A stretch of 64,000 bases of DNA from Solanum dulcamara (taxonomy: Eukaryota; Streptophyta; Magnoliopsida; Solanales; Solanaceae), in contig NC_077248.1 of the NCBI RefSeq assembly GCF_947179165.1, forward strand, positions 49,750,232 through 49,814,231, in the 5' to 3' direction. Below the pieces are notes generated by a model that searched no databases, was not told where the DNA came from, and saw only the letters and a list, made by a program, of their open reading frames with translations. A program made the position numbers and the translations under genes. This document shows, piece after piece, positions 54,420 to 64,000 of this stretch (position 1 is the stretch's first letter; each line of letters starts with the position of its first letter).

Positions 54420-55100
54420 TAGAAATGCTTAGTATTTTGGATGTGTGCCACTCATCTCATGTAGGCGGACACCATAGTGGGAGTCGTACTACACAAAAAC
54501 TACTGCAATATGGCTACTACTGGCCTACTATCTATAAAGATGCTCATGATTTGGTGAAAAGCTGCGACTAGTACCAAAGGCAAGGAAACATATCCAGATG
54601 CCAAGAGTTGCCTATGACACCAATCCTAGAGGTAGAGTTGTTTGACATATGGGGTATCGATTTCATGGGTCTGTTCATGATTTCATATGGGATGAAATAC
54701 ATTCTTGTGGCAATTGACTATGTCTCAAAAAGGTGGAAGTTGTCGCCCTACCAGTTAATAAGAGAAAGAGTGTTGCTGGTTTTTTGTGGAGAAACATCTT
54801 TTCCAGGTTTGGGACTCCTAGGGCTATCATCAGTGATGAGGGTTCCCATTTTTGCAATAAGATCTTTTGTTCTCTTTTGGTGAAATACGGTGTAAGGAAA
54901 TACAAGGTAGCTACTTCATATCATCCCAGTCTAGTGGGCAGGTTGAGGTATCAAACCGCAAAATCAAAGAGATTCTAGCTAAGTCTGTGAATGCTAACAT
55001 GACTGATTGGGTGAGAAGCTACATAATGCTCTATGGGCATATCAGACAGGTTTCAAAAAACCCATTAGTATGTCCCCATAGTAGTTAGTGTTTGGAAAGC
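54420..55100 (+). pseudogene. Athila-like integrase remnant
   Basis: Zinc-finger region near 54450-54575 (CHSSHVGGHHSGSRT and a damaged Cys pair). The core starts [13 protein letters not shown] (54654-54690), then [11 protein letters not shown] and YHPSLVGR where SGQ is usual. Two frameshifts. Confidence 0.78.
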
Positions 55101-55544
55101 TTGTTATTTGCCTGTGGAGCTAGAACATAAGGTGTTGTAGGCCCTGAAAGAGTTGAACCTAGGTTGGAGTGAAGCTGCGCTTATGAGGCTAGATCAAATC
55201 AATGAGATATATTAGTTTCTCTTGCGTGTTTATGAGAGTGCTACTCTTTAAAAATAGCGGATAAAAGTGTATCATGAAGGCATACTGAGCAACGCAAATT
55301 CAGCATTGGGGACAAAGTGTTGCTATTTAATTTTAGGCTGAGGTTGTTTCCAAGCAAGCTATGGTCAAAGTGGTCTGGACCTTTCACCATCACATAGGTA
55401 TTTTCTCATGGAGAAGTCGAACTTGAACCTCAAGATGGTCATAGGTTCAAAGTGAATGGACAATGGGTGAAACGGTACTTAGGATCTCATGAAGAAGTAA
55501 AAGTTGTTGAAGAGCTTGAGTTTGATGAAGTCTTAGTAGTCAAG

Positions 55545-55710
55545 GAACCTGCGTCGTGCCATGACGTTTAATCAGGCCATGCATGGTAGGAAACCCATGG
55601 GGAAAAGCTTCACGAAGTCTAAGTAGTAGAGTGACCTATGTCGTGTCGCGACGTTAAATCAAGCATTGCTTGAGAGGCAACCCAAGGATTGTATCTTTAA
55701 GTAGATAGGT
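55545..55710 (+). repeat. two copies of a CGTGYCGCGACGTTAAATCA(A/G)GC hairpin block
   Basis: First copy near 55551-55582 (CGTCGTGCCATGACGTTTAATC), second near 55637-55664 (GTCGTGTCGCGACGTTAAAT). Each is followed by a GGNAACCCA(T/A)GG box. The end GAGGCAACCCAAGG is a known Athila-type block immediately 3' of the polyprotein. Unit length about 80 bases. Confidence 0.55.
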
Positions 55711-55719
55711 TAAATTTTG

Positions 55720-57240
55720 TTATTTGTGATTTTTATAGAGGCACAGTGTGTTTTGTGAATGCAGGGTCTTAAAGGAAGAGAATAACATTAAAAATTGACA
55801 AAGGTTCCACTCCACGGGCACCTATACAGACCGTATGGGCACCACACCCTATGGTAGAGTGGCATAATGAGAACTGTCGTAAGGAACTCTAGGATTATGA
55901 GAGGGATTATGGCCCGGGATGACCTTCATGGACCACTTTCCTTCCATGAATCCCATGTAAGGTCCCTTACCTTTTGTCCAAGACTATCACTACGGTAAGG
56001 ATTACGGTCTGTTATTAACTTTATGAACCGTTTTGCCCTCCTTGCAGCCATGGTAAGACCACCTCTTTTTTGTCCAACTCTCATGTCACGAAGGGGAGTA
56101 TGACCCGTGGTGCACTTAACAAGTGTCCACCACGGGTTGTGAAGCCTAGTTGGCTAAGTAATTTTTAGTCGACCCGGCATTCGACCGGGTAAAAAATAAT
56201 TAGGGCTTTTGGTTTATTTTCCATATACCCTAAAAATTTGGGTTATTTTTATTCTCTCTCGCTACGAACCTATGATAAAACACCTCTCCGATTCCCTTAT
56301 CATGAAAACCTTCCATCATCCACTGATTCATGTTCCCAAATTCCCTCTTTATTCTTAATAGCAATAGTCCCAATCCCAGGCACCCTGCTAAGCGATACTA
56401 TGTTGATAACGCACTTCAGTAAATAGGTATTGCTCTGAAATTCTTAGACTTGAAATCAAAAATAGAAGTTGGGTCATAGTTAAGGTCATATGTGCATAGT
56501 ATTAAGATAGTTTAGCCTATGTGTATCTCTGTGAATGTGAATTTTACGTGGGGATGGGGTGATTTGAATTCGGATAGTAGTAGCTTGAATGTGAAGTTTA
56601 GGCATACTTGTAATTGTGTAACCATGAGTTTATGATTGTTGATTGATGTGTTTCAATGTGCTTAATAAGCATGTAAGGGTGTGAATAATGTGTTGTGATT
56701 TGGGAGGAATCTCGAGCACTGGTAGAACTGAGGGGTTGGGAACGACGACCTTCACTACAGATCGTATTTCACTTCATGATCCGTGGTGGATGCCCGTTGT
56801 CCTCACTTTTGAAAATCTTCCAAGTGTAGGATCATGGAAGGCATCATGGACCATGAAGTTCATCACAGGACATTTTGTTGTTCTGTGTTCTTGACACTTA
56901 GAAATTTCTCAGAGTACTCCCTGAGGCCTAGGTTTCGGAATGCACTACAGAGCCCTTCACGGCCCGTGAAATTGCCCCATACTAATACACTTTGAAAAAA
57001 TTCCGGACTCACTGAATAATCTAAAAAGAGTTTTTATTTCAGTTTCTGTTTGCGATCACCCAATGATAGATTGAGCGATGAAATTTCTTAAGGGTTATTG
57101 TCATGCTTGTATGAAATACGGGGAAGTCTGAGTACCCATTTAAATTCTTCGCATTGTCTTGTTAAGTTACTAACCATTTGTCGCTTCTACAGGTACCATT
57201 GCATGACCACGTACCAAAAACACTTCCAAATATGAAATCC
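55720..57240 (+). other. Athila-like 3' internal region, non-coding
   Basis: Contains repeated (CC)ACGGNCCNTGG-like motifs at about 55810-56135 and 56730-56970. No domain recognised; a poorly supported frame at 56688-56894 is dismissed. Confidence 0.45.
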
Positions 57241-57249
57241 ACGACTCCA

Positions 57250-58073
57250 CATCTGAGGAATTAGAGCATGAGTTGGAGCAGGTGTCAGGATGCAATGCAT
57301 CAAGTGGATCAGAGTTTTAAGTTGCCACCACTATCTCTCCTCATACACCTCCCACTATGAGGTACAAGAAAGTTGTCGAGGCCAATGCCGCTATCTCCCA
57401 GTCTAAAAAGGAGGCAGCCAGCTCATCCAATTAGGCAAGCGGGGATGCGGCACAATCCGGTGAGGAGGGTAGTGAAGCTAGTGCATTTAGTGATGAGGAT
57501 GACGGACTGGATGGTATAAGAGGTTTTTCCATGAAAATAAAGTGACCCAATTGCACACCACAAAGTTATTGATTTTTTTGAGAAATAGGTGGTTTGTTCC
57601 AGGTCAACACAATATCTTTGCAAATGGCCTAAATAAATGGTCCAAAGGCTTAGGTAAACGAGCCATTATGCTAGAGGTCCAGGTGGTTACTAGCAACCTC
57701 TCTGCCATGCCTTGAACTCAAAGATCTATTCTTCGGGCATCATTTTGAGTGGATCAGGGAGGACCTACGGTATTATGGTAAAAATCTAGTCCGGGAGTTC
57801 TATTTTTCCTATGCCGCCGCAATGATGAATGTTATACCAGAGGAAACCTAAAAAAAAGGCCTTAGCATTGAAGTCACTGCCACTGAATAAAGTCACGGTT
57901 TGTGGAAAGGTAATGAATATCTCCGAAACTACAATCAACAGGTTCTTATATGGTCCAAAATTCTAGATCGATGTTCGAACAAGTCTCTACGAGCACCGAC
58001 ACCATAAGGTTAGTGATGAGGCAAAGATGAGCGATCAGGAGGTGCAACAACAGATTATGGGTTGGATTGCCAA
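57250..58073 (+). pseudogene. remnant of the plant retrotransposon ORF (putative transposon protein domain)
   Basis: Broken frames give RWFVPGQHNIFANGLNKWSK, VREFYFSYAAAMMNVIPEET and KVMNISETTINRFLYG, which resemble the extra ORF often found 3' of pol in Athila-type elements, a domain annotated as putative plant transposon protein. It is cut at about 58073, where LTR sequence starts without a purine tract. Confidence 0.55.
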
Positions 58074-59113
58074 GCGTGGAACGTGCCAACTTAAGTTTTC
58101 CTAGTTCGTTTAGGATTAGATTTTATACTTCTATAAATACCCGAATTTAATATATTTTTAAGGTTACGCATTTTTATCAGTGTTTGAATATTATTGTGAA
58201 CACATTGAAGATACATTCGACTACTTTTTGAGATTGGCTTGTTAAATATAATTTCAGTTTTTATTCTTAATTCGTGGTCCGTGTGTGTGATTCAAGGTTT
58301 ACTTCTTCATTCATTTACATATTGATTTATGAATTCTACACAAATTTTTATTTCTCTACTTATAATTATGAGTAGCTAAGCTCCTAATTAGGATTGTGGG
58401 AACCATGATGACTTAACTAGAATAGGCAAACATAGGATTGATATTAATGATTTGTTTTTGCATGTATTGTGATTTCTTCATTCAAAAGTATTTCTTAGTG
58501 AGTGTACGCATTAAGAACTTGCCCGGTATTTATTGGTTTCCCGGGAGGGAGATAGGTATTAGAAAAAGACTACCACAACAGTAATTTGAAGAGTTTGGCT
58601 TCGAAAGAAGGGATAAATTTCATTTAAGTTACTTGAGACCAGGAGGAGATAGTAGTCTGAGATCTTGAGCGAGGTTTTGGAAGACATATATTCTGAAACC
58701 GAGAGGAGATGAATGAGATACATCTAAGAAGGACCGGGAGGTGAATTAGATATTACATAACTCGCTAGAATTTGCATGCAATATATTAAACAATATCATA
58801 AATACGAGTTGTTTATTAAGTTACATGTCACGGGGATCATAACCCTAGCTAAATTCTTATATTATTCACAACCTGATTACCAGTTACTTTGTTCTTGTAT
58901 CATTAAGTTTTACTAAGTTACTTACAAAAAATTCCCCTATTTTACTTTATGTACTTTAATTTTCGGGAAGTAGTAAGTACAACTGAATAGTGATAGCTAA
59001 TAGATTTTGTTTCAACCTATTCCCTGTAGGTTCAACCCCAGCTCTTTGTTAGGTAAAATATACTGTTAACGATCGTCTATACTTATTTCGAGAGGTATAA
59101 TTGAGTGTTATCA
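58074..59113 (+). repeat. Athila-like 3' LTR, U3 deleted
   Basis: 1040 bp aligning to 48897-49928 of the 5' LTR from GCGTG(A/G)AACGT to GTTATCA. The first ~400 bases of the LTR and the purine tract are missing. Confidence 0.8.
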
Positions 59114-59682
59114 AAGGCCGTCCATAGAGGGTACCTTAAGTTTCAAAGTCCACAGTCTATGGTACGCTTATACGACCTGTAAAACCTTTCATGATACATA
59201 TAAGAACATCCATAAAAACTTGTGCCAACTCCCAAGTTTCAGATGTTCCTTCTATGATTCCTTTATAAGGTCCGTATAACTTCATACAGACCATATAGCC
59301 TTTCATCCTGTAGAACTATAAAACTCACCCTCTTTGAATATCCATCTTTGGATACTCTTACGGAATATAGGACCTTATATAGTTTGTAGGAAGGTTGGAT
59401 CATACAATGACCCCTGAAACTCTGATTTTTCCCAACTCTCAAGACCCCTTATACGTGGCCTTTCTATGGACCGTAGGACCTTATATGGTTTGTAGATGGT
59501 TTCGACTAAGGAATCAGTGACAAAACAATTTCTTAAGTCTTGAACCCTTCTTTCCACAACTAGTTCCTACAACTTATACAACTTTATATGATCCATACAA
59601 GGGCTCATGGAACCAGTGCACCAACAACCTTTCTGAGTTGTTTCTTTTTGTATCGACTTTTCAAATCCTGAGGTATTATAAT
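59114..59682 (-). repeat. LTR start of the minus-strand Gypsy fragment
   Basis: On the minus strand it follows CCAAGGAGGAGATA. Contains repeated TATACGGACC/TATGGTCCGTA-like motifs (for example near 59255-59310 and 59440-59500). It ends abruptly at the Athila-like LTR. Confidence 0.5.
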
Positions 59683-59919
59683 ATCTCCTCCTTGGGAATA
59701 TTAGTCCTCGAATGGAACTCGAACTAGCATGAATAGAGTAGGGAAAGAGATCTAATAAAATCCAACATGAATGCAAAATACATTATAATGCATAAAACTA
59801 AGGAAGTAATCAACCTAAGCTAAGACATGACTTTTTAAAACTATTTTCATTAGCATACATGCATATAAAAATATGAGAAAAACTGGGACGCATGAATTCA
59901 AAAGAGTAATCATTAGGAA

Positions 59920-60410
59920 CTAATACCTCAAGCTAAACTGAACTGGAGGTAAAAAGATGAGGATAACGAGACATCATATCTTCTTCGGCTTCCTAAGTAG
60001 CTTCCTCAACTAATTGATTCCTCCAAAGAAATTTAACGGAAGAAACTTGATTATTTCTCAACTTTCAGACTTGACGATCTAGAATCTCAACTGGAACTTC
60101 TTCATAAAAGAGACTTTCTTTAAAACCAACCCTCTTTAATGACATAATCAAACAAGGACCAGTAATACACATTTTCAACAAATACATATGGAACACCAGA
60201 TGCATCGATACCAATATCGAAGGTAAATCCAACACATAAGCTACCTTACCCAAAACTCCTCAAAAATTCATATGTTCCTACATAACTAGGAATTATCTTC
60301 ACTTTCTTACCAAAATGCATCACACCCTTTATATGTAATATTTTCAAGTAAACCCAATCATTAACTTCAAATTCAAGTTCTCTTCTTCCGCGTTGGATCG
60401 ACGCTAACCT
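59920..60410 (-). pseudogene. Gypsy post-integrase and chromodomain-like remnant
   Basis: Minus-strand frames RRELEFEVNDWVYLKI (near 60400-60350), then KVAYVLDLPSILVSMHLVFH and SLFYEEVPVEILDRQV. They correspond to positions 20260-20560 of Gypsy-1. Confidence 0.75.
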
Positions 60411-60420
60411 CTGTTAGGCT

Positions 60421-61174
60421 CTATATTTGATCAACGACAGCTTTATACTTCTTTAGAAAGGTGTAATTTAGGCAGATAAGGAATGCAACCAACCTCAAAT
60501 AAAATTCACACATGCTAAACTTAGCAAATAATTGATGATCCTTGAGAACTTGCAAGAAAATCCTCAAATTATCGACATGCTCATCCTCAATCTGAGAATA
60601 GATCAAAATATCATTAATAAACACAATGATAAACATAGCCAAATATTGCTTGAACACTATATTCGTCAAATCAATAAATGTTGCAAGAGCATTCATTAGT
60701 CTAAAAGACATAACCAAAAATTTATACTGACCATACCGAGTTCTAAAATTCATCTTTGGAATGTCACATTTTGTCACTCTAAGTTGATGATAACTCGATC
60801 GGAGATCAATCTTTGAAAAGTAGCTAGCACCTTAAAGTTGATCAAAACAAGTCATCAATCCTTTGGATAGGATACTTGATTTTGATTGTGACCTTGTTCA
60901 ACTGTTGATAATCAATATACATACAGAGGGAACCATTCTTGTTTTGGACAAAAAATACTGGAGCACCCTGTGGAGAGATGCTCGGTCTAATGAAGCCCTT
61001 ATCTAAGAGTTCCTTTAACTGATCCTTTAACTCCTTAAGTTTACCAAGAGCCATTAAATAAGGAGATATAAATATAGGCTGGATATTTAGGAGAAGGTCA
61101 ACACCAAAGCCGATTTCCCTTTTCGGATGAATATAAGGACGATCATTGGGAAACACCTTCAGAAACTTATTCAC
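60421..61174 (-). pseudogene. Gypsy reverse transcriptase remnant
   Basis: Minus-strand [51 protein letters not shown], then after a frame break [20 protein letters not shown] and [11 protein letters not shown]. The catalytic box reads F-I-N-D instead of F-I-D-D, so RT is dead. The frame stops soon after, near 60421. Confidence 0.8.
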
Positions 61175-61656
61175 AACAGAAACTGACTCAAGAGTAAGTG
61201 TTTTGAAATCTATATCCCTAACCCGTACTAGATGATAGATACAACCTTAAGAAATTATTTTTTGAGATTTAAGGCACGAGAAAAACTGACCCTTAAATAC
61301 AAAATTACTACCCTTCCACTCTATGACTGGTTCATTTGGAAAATTAAACTTAACCACTCGGGTTCTAAAATAAATAGAGTCTTAACAAGCATGAAGCCAA
61401 TCAATATTAAGAATAACATCAAAGTCAGTCATATCTAATTCTACAAGATTAGTTGAGGTGATTTTATGAAAAATTGAGATCGATCAATTTTTGTAAATCC
61501 GCTTAGCTAAGACTAAATCACCAATAAGAGTATGGACTGAGAAAGGTTCTAAAAAGATCTTGGGACAAACATTAAACTTCATAGAAACATAATGTGTCAT
61601 GAAATAAAGATTCGCTCTAGGATCTAAAAAAGCATAAACATCAATCAGGAAGACTC

Positions 61657-61766
61657 ATATCTATAGCACACATCCGAACTGACTAAACTTCATATCAACC
61701 GAAGGTCTATCTCTTATCTTGTGACCTATCTTACCATATCTATAGCACACATCCGAACTGACTAAA
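61657..61766 (-). repeat. 31-bp direct repeat in the gag/protease remnant
   Basis: ATATCTATAGCACACATCCG and the next 11 bases occur at 61657-61687 and again at 61736-61766, 79 bases apart. On the minus strand it overlaps what should be the zinc-knuckle region. Confidence 0.8.
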
Positions 61767-62411
61767 CAATATTCTCGATGTTCTTCCCACACCTCCTATA
61801 TGTGAGGACAATATGACCACTAGAAGATCCTTCTTGAGGCTTAGGGTAAGACACCCTATCTTTGTTGGACTTTTGAGTTAGAGAGCTAGATTAATTTTGA
61901 TTGGAGAACTTTCATTGAAACTATGAACGACCACTATTTCTGGACATTGAATGTGAAAAGTCACCACTATCTATCCGAATACTTTTGGACTCTCTAGCCC
62001 TCTCCTTAAGCTTTTCCTCCTCAATTTGATAAGCATGAGGCATCAACCTTGAGATATCCATCTACTTGATCAATATTGCGATTCTACATTTCTTGAAAAC
62101 TATATCCAAAATACTGGAAACAAACTTGCTCATACGAGATCTAGAGTCAGCCACTAAAGCAGAGCATACTTGGACAATTGAGTGAACTTCAAAGCATACT
62201 CACTCACACTCATGTTACCTTGTCTCATATTAATGAACTCTTTTACCTTAGACTCCCTCAACTCTAGGGGAAAGAAAATATCAAGGAAAGGACCTTTGAA
62301 CTTGTCTCAATCCAAAGTGAAGTTTCTTAAACTCCTCATAGCCTCTCATTCATAAATGTGGGATGCTTCATAATTATGAACACGACTTTATTCAATGAGG
62401 CTTTGTCAGAC
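61767..62411 (-). pseudogene. Gypsy gag remnant, minus strand
   Basis: Broken frames matching the gag of Tekay-like elements in content (for example the FFPLELRE-type block near 62270-62240 and a QGNMSVSEYALKF-like block near 62220-62180). Ends at the LTR beginning at 62412. Confidence 0.55.
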
Positions 62412-64000
62412 TGTAAGGACCTTCCAGGTCATTTTTGAGTAAATGCATTCTTTTCATCATTTAGAGCATTCCTATAGCAACCCCAAGTCATTTTTGACTT
62501 GCTGGCACTGGCTGTTTGATTTTCTGGTCTTTTGTTTGGGATTTATGCCCATTTCCCTATTTTGGAACTTTTAAAACTTAAAAAGGTTGTTTTGATCAAA
62601 ACATTAGGTAAATGACCTTAGAACGGAATTCATATGGTTTCATTAGCTTTGGAATGGTTATTTTAGGCTAGTGCCATGGTAAGCACAAGTCCCAAGGCTT
62701 TTGATGTGAGTTTGGACCATTAGGCATTTTAGCCTTTGAAATTTGACCTGAGTTTGACCTTGGTCAGCATTCTTGGAAAATATGCTCGGATGAAAATTCC
62801 ATCAATGTAGTTAGTTTTGGACTGTCAATTTTGGTCTAGAATGATTTTCATGTATTTTTAAGGCTTCCAATCTAATCTCGAGGCCCCTTATGGAATTGGT
62901 TAAAAAATGATACTTGGGTGTGGGATCCACTTTTTGTGAAGATGACATCGTATGGAAATTTTGAATTCATTGTTGAGTTCAAAACGTCTAATTTTGTAGG
63001 GTAGCATATCTCATTTTCTCACACAGGATTCTTAACGAATCCCGAGCAACCTGTCGGAGAACTTGGGATTCCAAAACTAGTTGTTGCAGCTATTGCTAGT
63101 GCAGGAAACAATTAGCCTTCGTATTCGCAAGCACCCTAGGCTGTGTTCATGAAGCCTTATCCCCTAAGCCTTTGCAATCGCGAGGGTCTGACTCTCGGCG
63201 ATCGCAAGGCTATCTTCTTGATCGCAAAGGGAAATTTTCTAGTGGACCTCGATCATGAGCCTAAGGCTCTGCGATCGCGAAGAGCAATTCATCTGGTCTC
63301 TTAAATAAAAACCATATGCGATTCAGCTTAAATCCAAAATTTCAAAAGCTAATATCTCACTCTGCTTTAGCATAATAGGTGATTTTATCGCATGTTTGGT
63401 TTTTCGTTGTTTCAAGCCTTTATTATGTTATATTTTGGAACATAAGTTCAGGGAGTGAATTAGACCCATTCATGGAGTCAACAACTAAACCACTTTATTA
63501 ATGTTGTAATACTATCTTTGATAGTGTGACAGTATTCTGAGGCATTACAGAAGGAAACAACTCTGGAAACTTGATTTCAAGAGCGTGTGATCGGCCTAAA
63601 GATAGGGTACAACTTCTTTTTCCTTAGACTGAGCATGATTACCTACATGTTTGTTGATTTGTGTGAATTTGGGGTTGAATTGGTAATTGATCATGCTTAA
63701 TCCATAAAATCCACGTGTTAGGCTATTTTCGAGTATTTCGAGCAATGAAGCATGTTGGTTGTATTTGTTTATCTTTCATACCTTGTGGTGTACTTTAGTT
63801 GTGACTGGTGTATACTGATGAAAACATGTGTGGCCTTATTTTAGGCTTAGACTAGTGATTTCTATACATTTGCATATTTTTGGAGTTATTACTGTCACGA
63901 CCCGGAATCGGGTGTGATGGCACTCGCCTAAACCACCAAGACGAGTCAGCCTAAGAGTCTGAACAATTCAAAATAAGCTAAAATGAAAGTGGAAATGTAA
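62412..64000 (+). repeat. LTR of another Gypsy-like element, incomplete
   Basis: Starts TGTAAGGACCTTCCAGG within the gag remnant. It carries repeated GCGATCGCGAAG-like palindromes at 63140-63290. It continues to the window edge, apart from an insertion at 63893. The inverted fragment at 1-350 belongs to the same family. Confidence 0.55.
63893..64000. mobile_element. start of a further LTR element inserted in the LTR
   Basis: TGTCACGACCCGGAATCGGG resembles the outer end of the LARD-like LTR at 45897 (TGTCACGACCCAATTCCG). By that comparison the element would be in minus orientation. Only 108 bases are in the window. Confidence 0.45.

Larger units (their letters stand above)
48497..59113 (+). 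mobile_element. decayed Athila-like Gypsy element
   Basis: The 5' LTR (48497-49928) and a truncated 3' LTR (58074-59113) share about 1.03 kb. A TGGCGCCGTT primer site typical of Athila/Tat elements follows the 5' LTR. Gag, protease, RT, RNase H and integrase remnants follow in Gypsy order, then a long 3' region with the GAGGCAACCCAAGG block known from Athila-type elements and a second ORF remnant. Protease and RT catalytic residues are altered and stops abound. Dead element. Confidence 0.85.
59114..62411 (-). mobile_element. Gypsy fragment, minus strand, with RNase H and integrase deleted
   Basis: Read right to left: gag remnant (about 62400-61700), protease/RT linker and RT (61174-60421), then directly the post-integrase and chromodomain-like region (60410-59920), purine tract near 59683-59695 and an LTR start near 59682. 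It belongs to the same family as the fragment at 23790-24560. Stops and frameshifts are frequent. Confidence 0.75.

Noticed and set aside
56688..56894. 68-codon frame in the Athila-like 3' region
   Set aside because: It overlaps the palindromic repeat region; no similarity and no start context.

Overview
The window is plant nuclear DNA, most likely from a nightshade (Solanaceae). The evidence is AT-rich intergenic sequence, GT-AG introns, plant-only gene families (SABATH methyltransferase, isoprenylated HMA protein) and dense LTR retrotransposons of Tekay-, Athila- and Copia-type. Family placement rests on recalled resemblance of the LTRs, so it is inference. There are no prokaryotic features.

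Two cellular genes can be assembled. (1) A SABATH carboxyl methyltransferase on the + strand has four exons: 1167-1241, 2741-3139, 3404-3658 and 12355-12708. All junctions are GT-AG and phase 0, and the product is 360 residues, the usual size of the family. Intron 3 is about 8.7 kb because a LINE (minus strand) landed in it and then received a TIR element full of degenerate GTCGGG-like repeats and a complete Copia element (6711-11087, TSD ATAGG). (2) A heavy-metal-associated isoprenylated plant protein on the + strand also has four exons: 31666-31774, 32254-32420, 34662-34752 and 34838-35160. It encodes 229 residues with two CxxC metal-binding domains and a C-terminal CYVM prenylation box.

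The rest is mobile DNA. From left to right: an inverted LTR fragment (1-350); a long inverted-repeat element in SABATH intron 1; the LINE/TIR element/Copia nest (3.8-11.6 kb); a 10-kb Tekay-like Gypsy element (13353-23325, TSD AATAT) inside a small MITE with TTA duplications; a minus-strand Gypsy 3' end (23.8-24.6 kb); a chimeric Copia (25538-31405) carrying a foreign Copia LTR and ending about 260 bp before the HMA gene; a Mutator-like MITE with 9-bp TSD (35877-36597); a minus-strand LTR piece (37.0-38.7 kb); a large apparently non-coding minus-strand LTR element (38719-48496) whose 5' LTR holds a small mosaic of plastid-like DNA; a decayed Athila-like element (48497-59113); a minus-strand Gypsy with RNase H and integrase deleted (59.1-62.4 kb); and a further LTR from 62412, itself invaded at 63893.

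All retrotransposon polyproteins are broken, several at catalytic residues. The points of most interest are the intact SABATH gene around its ballooned intron, the plastid mosaic in one LTR, the Copia recombinant next to the HMA gene whose gene-facing LTR lost its TATA box, and family-specific GC-rich palindromes that recur in the U3 of unrelated LTRs.
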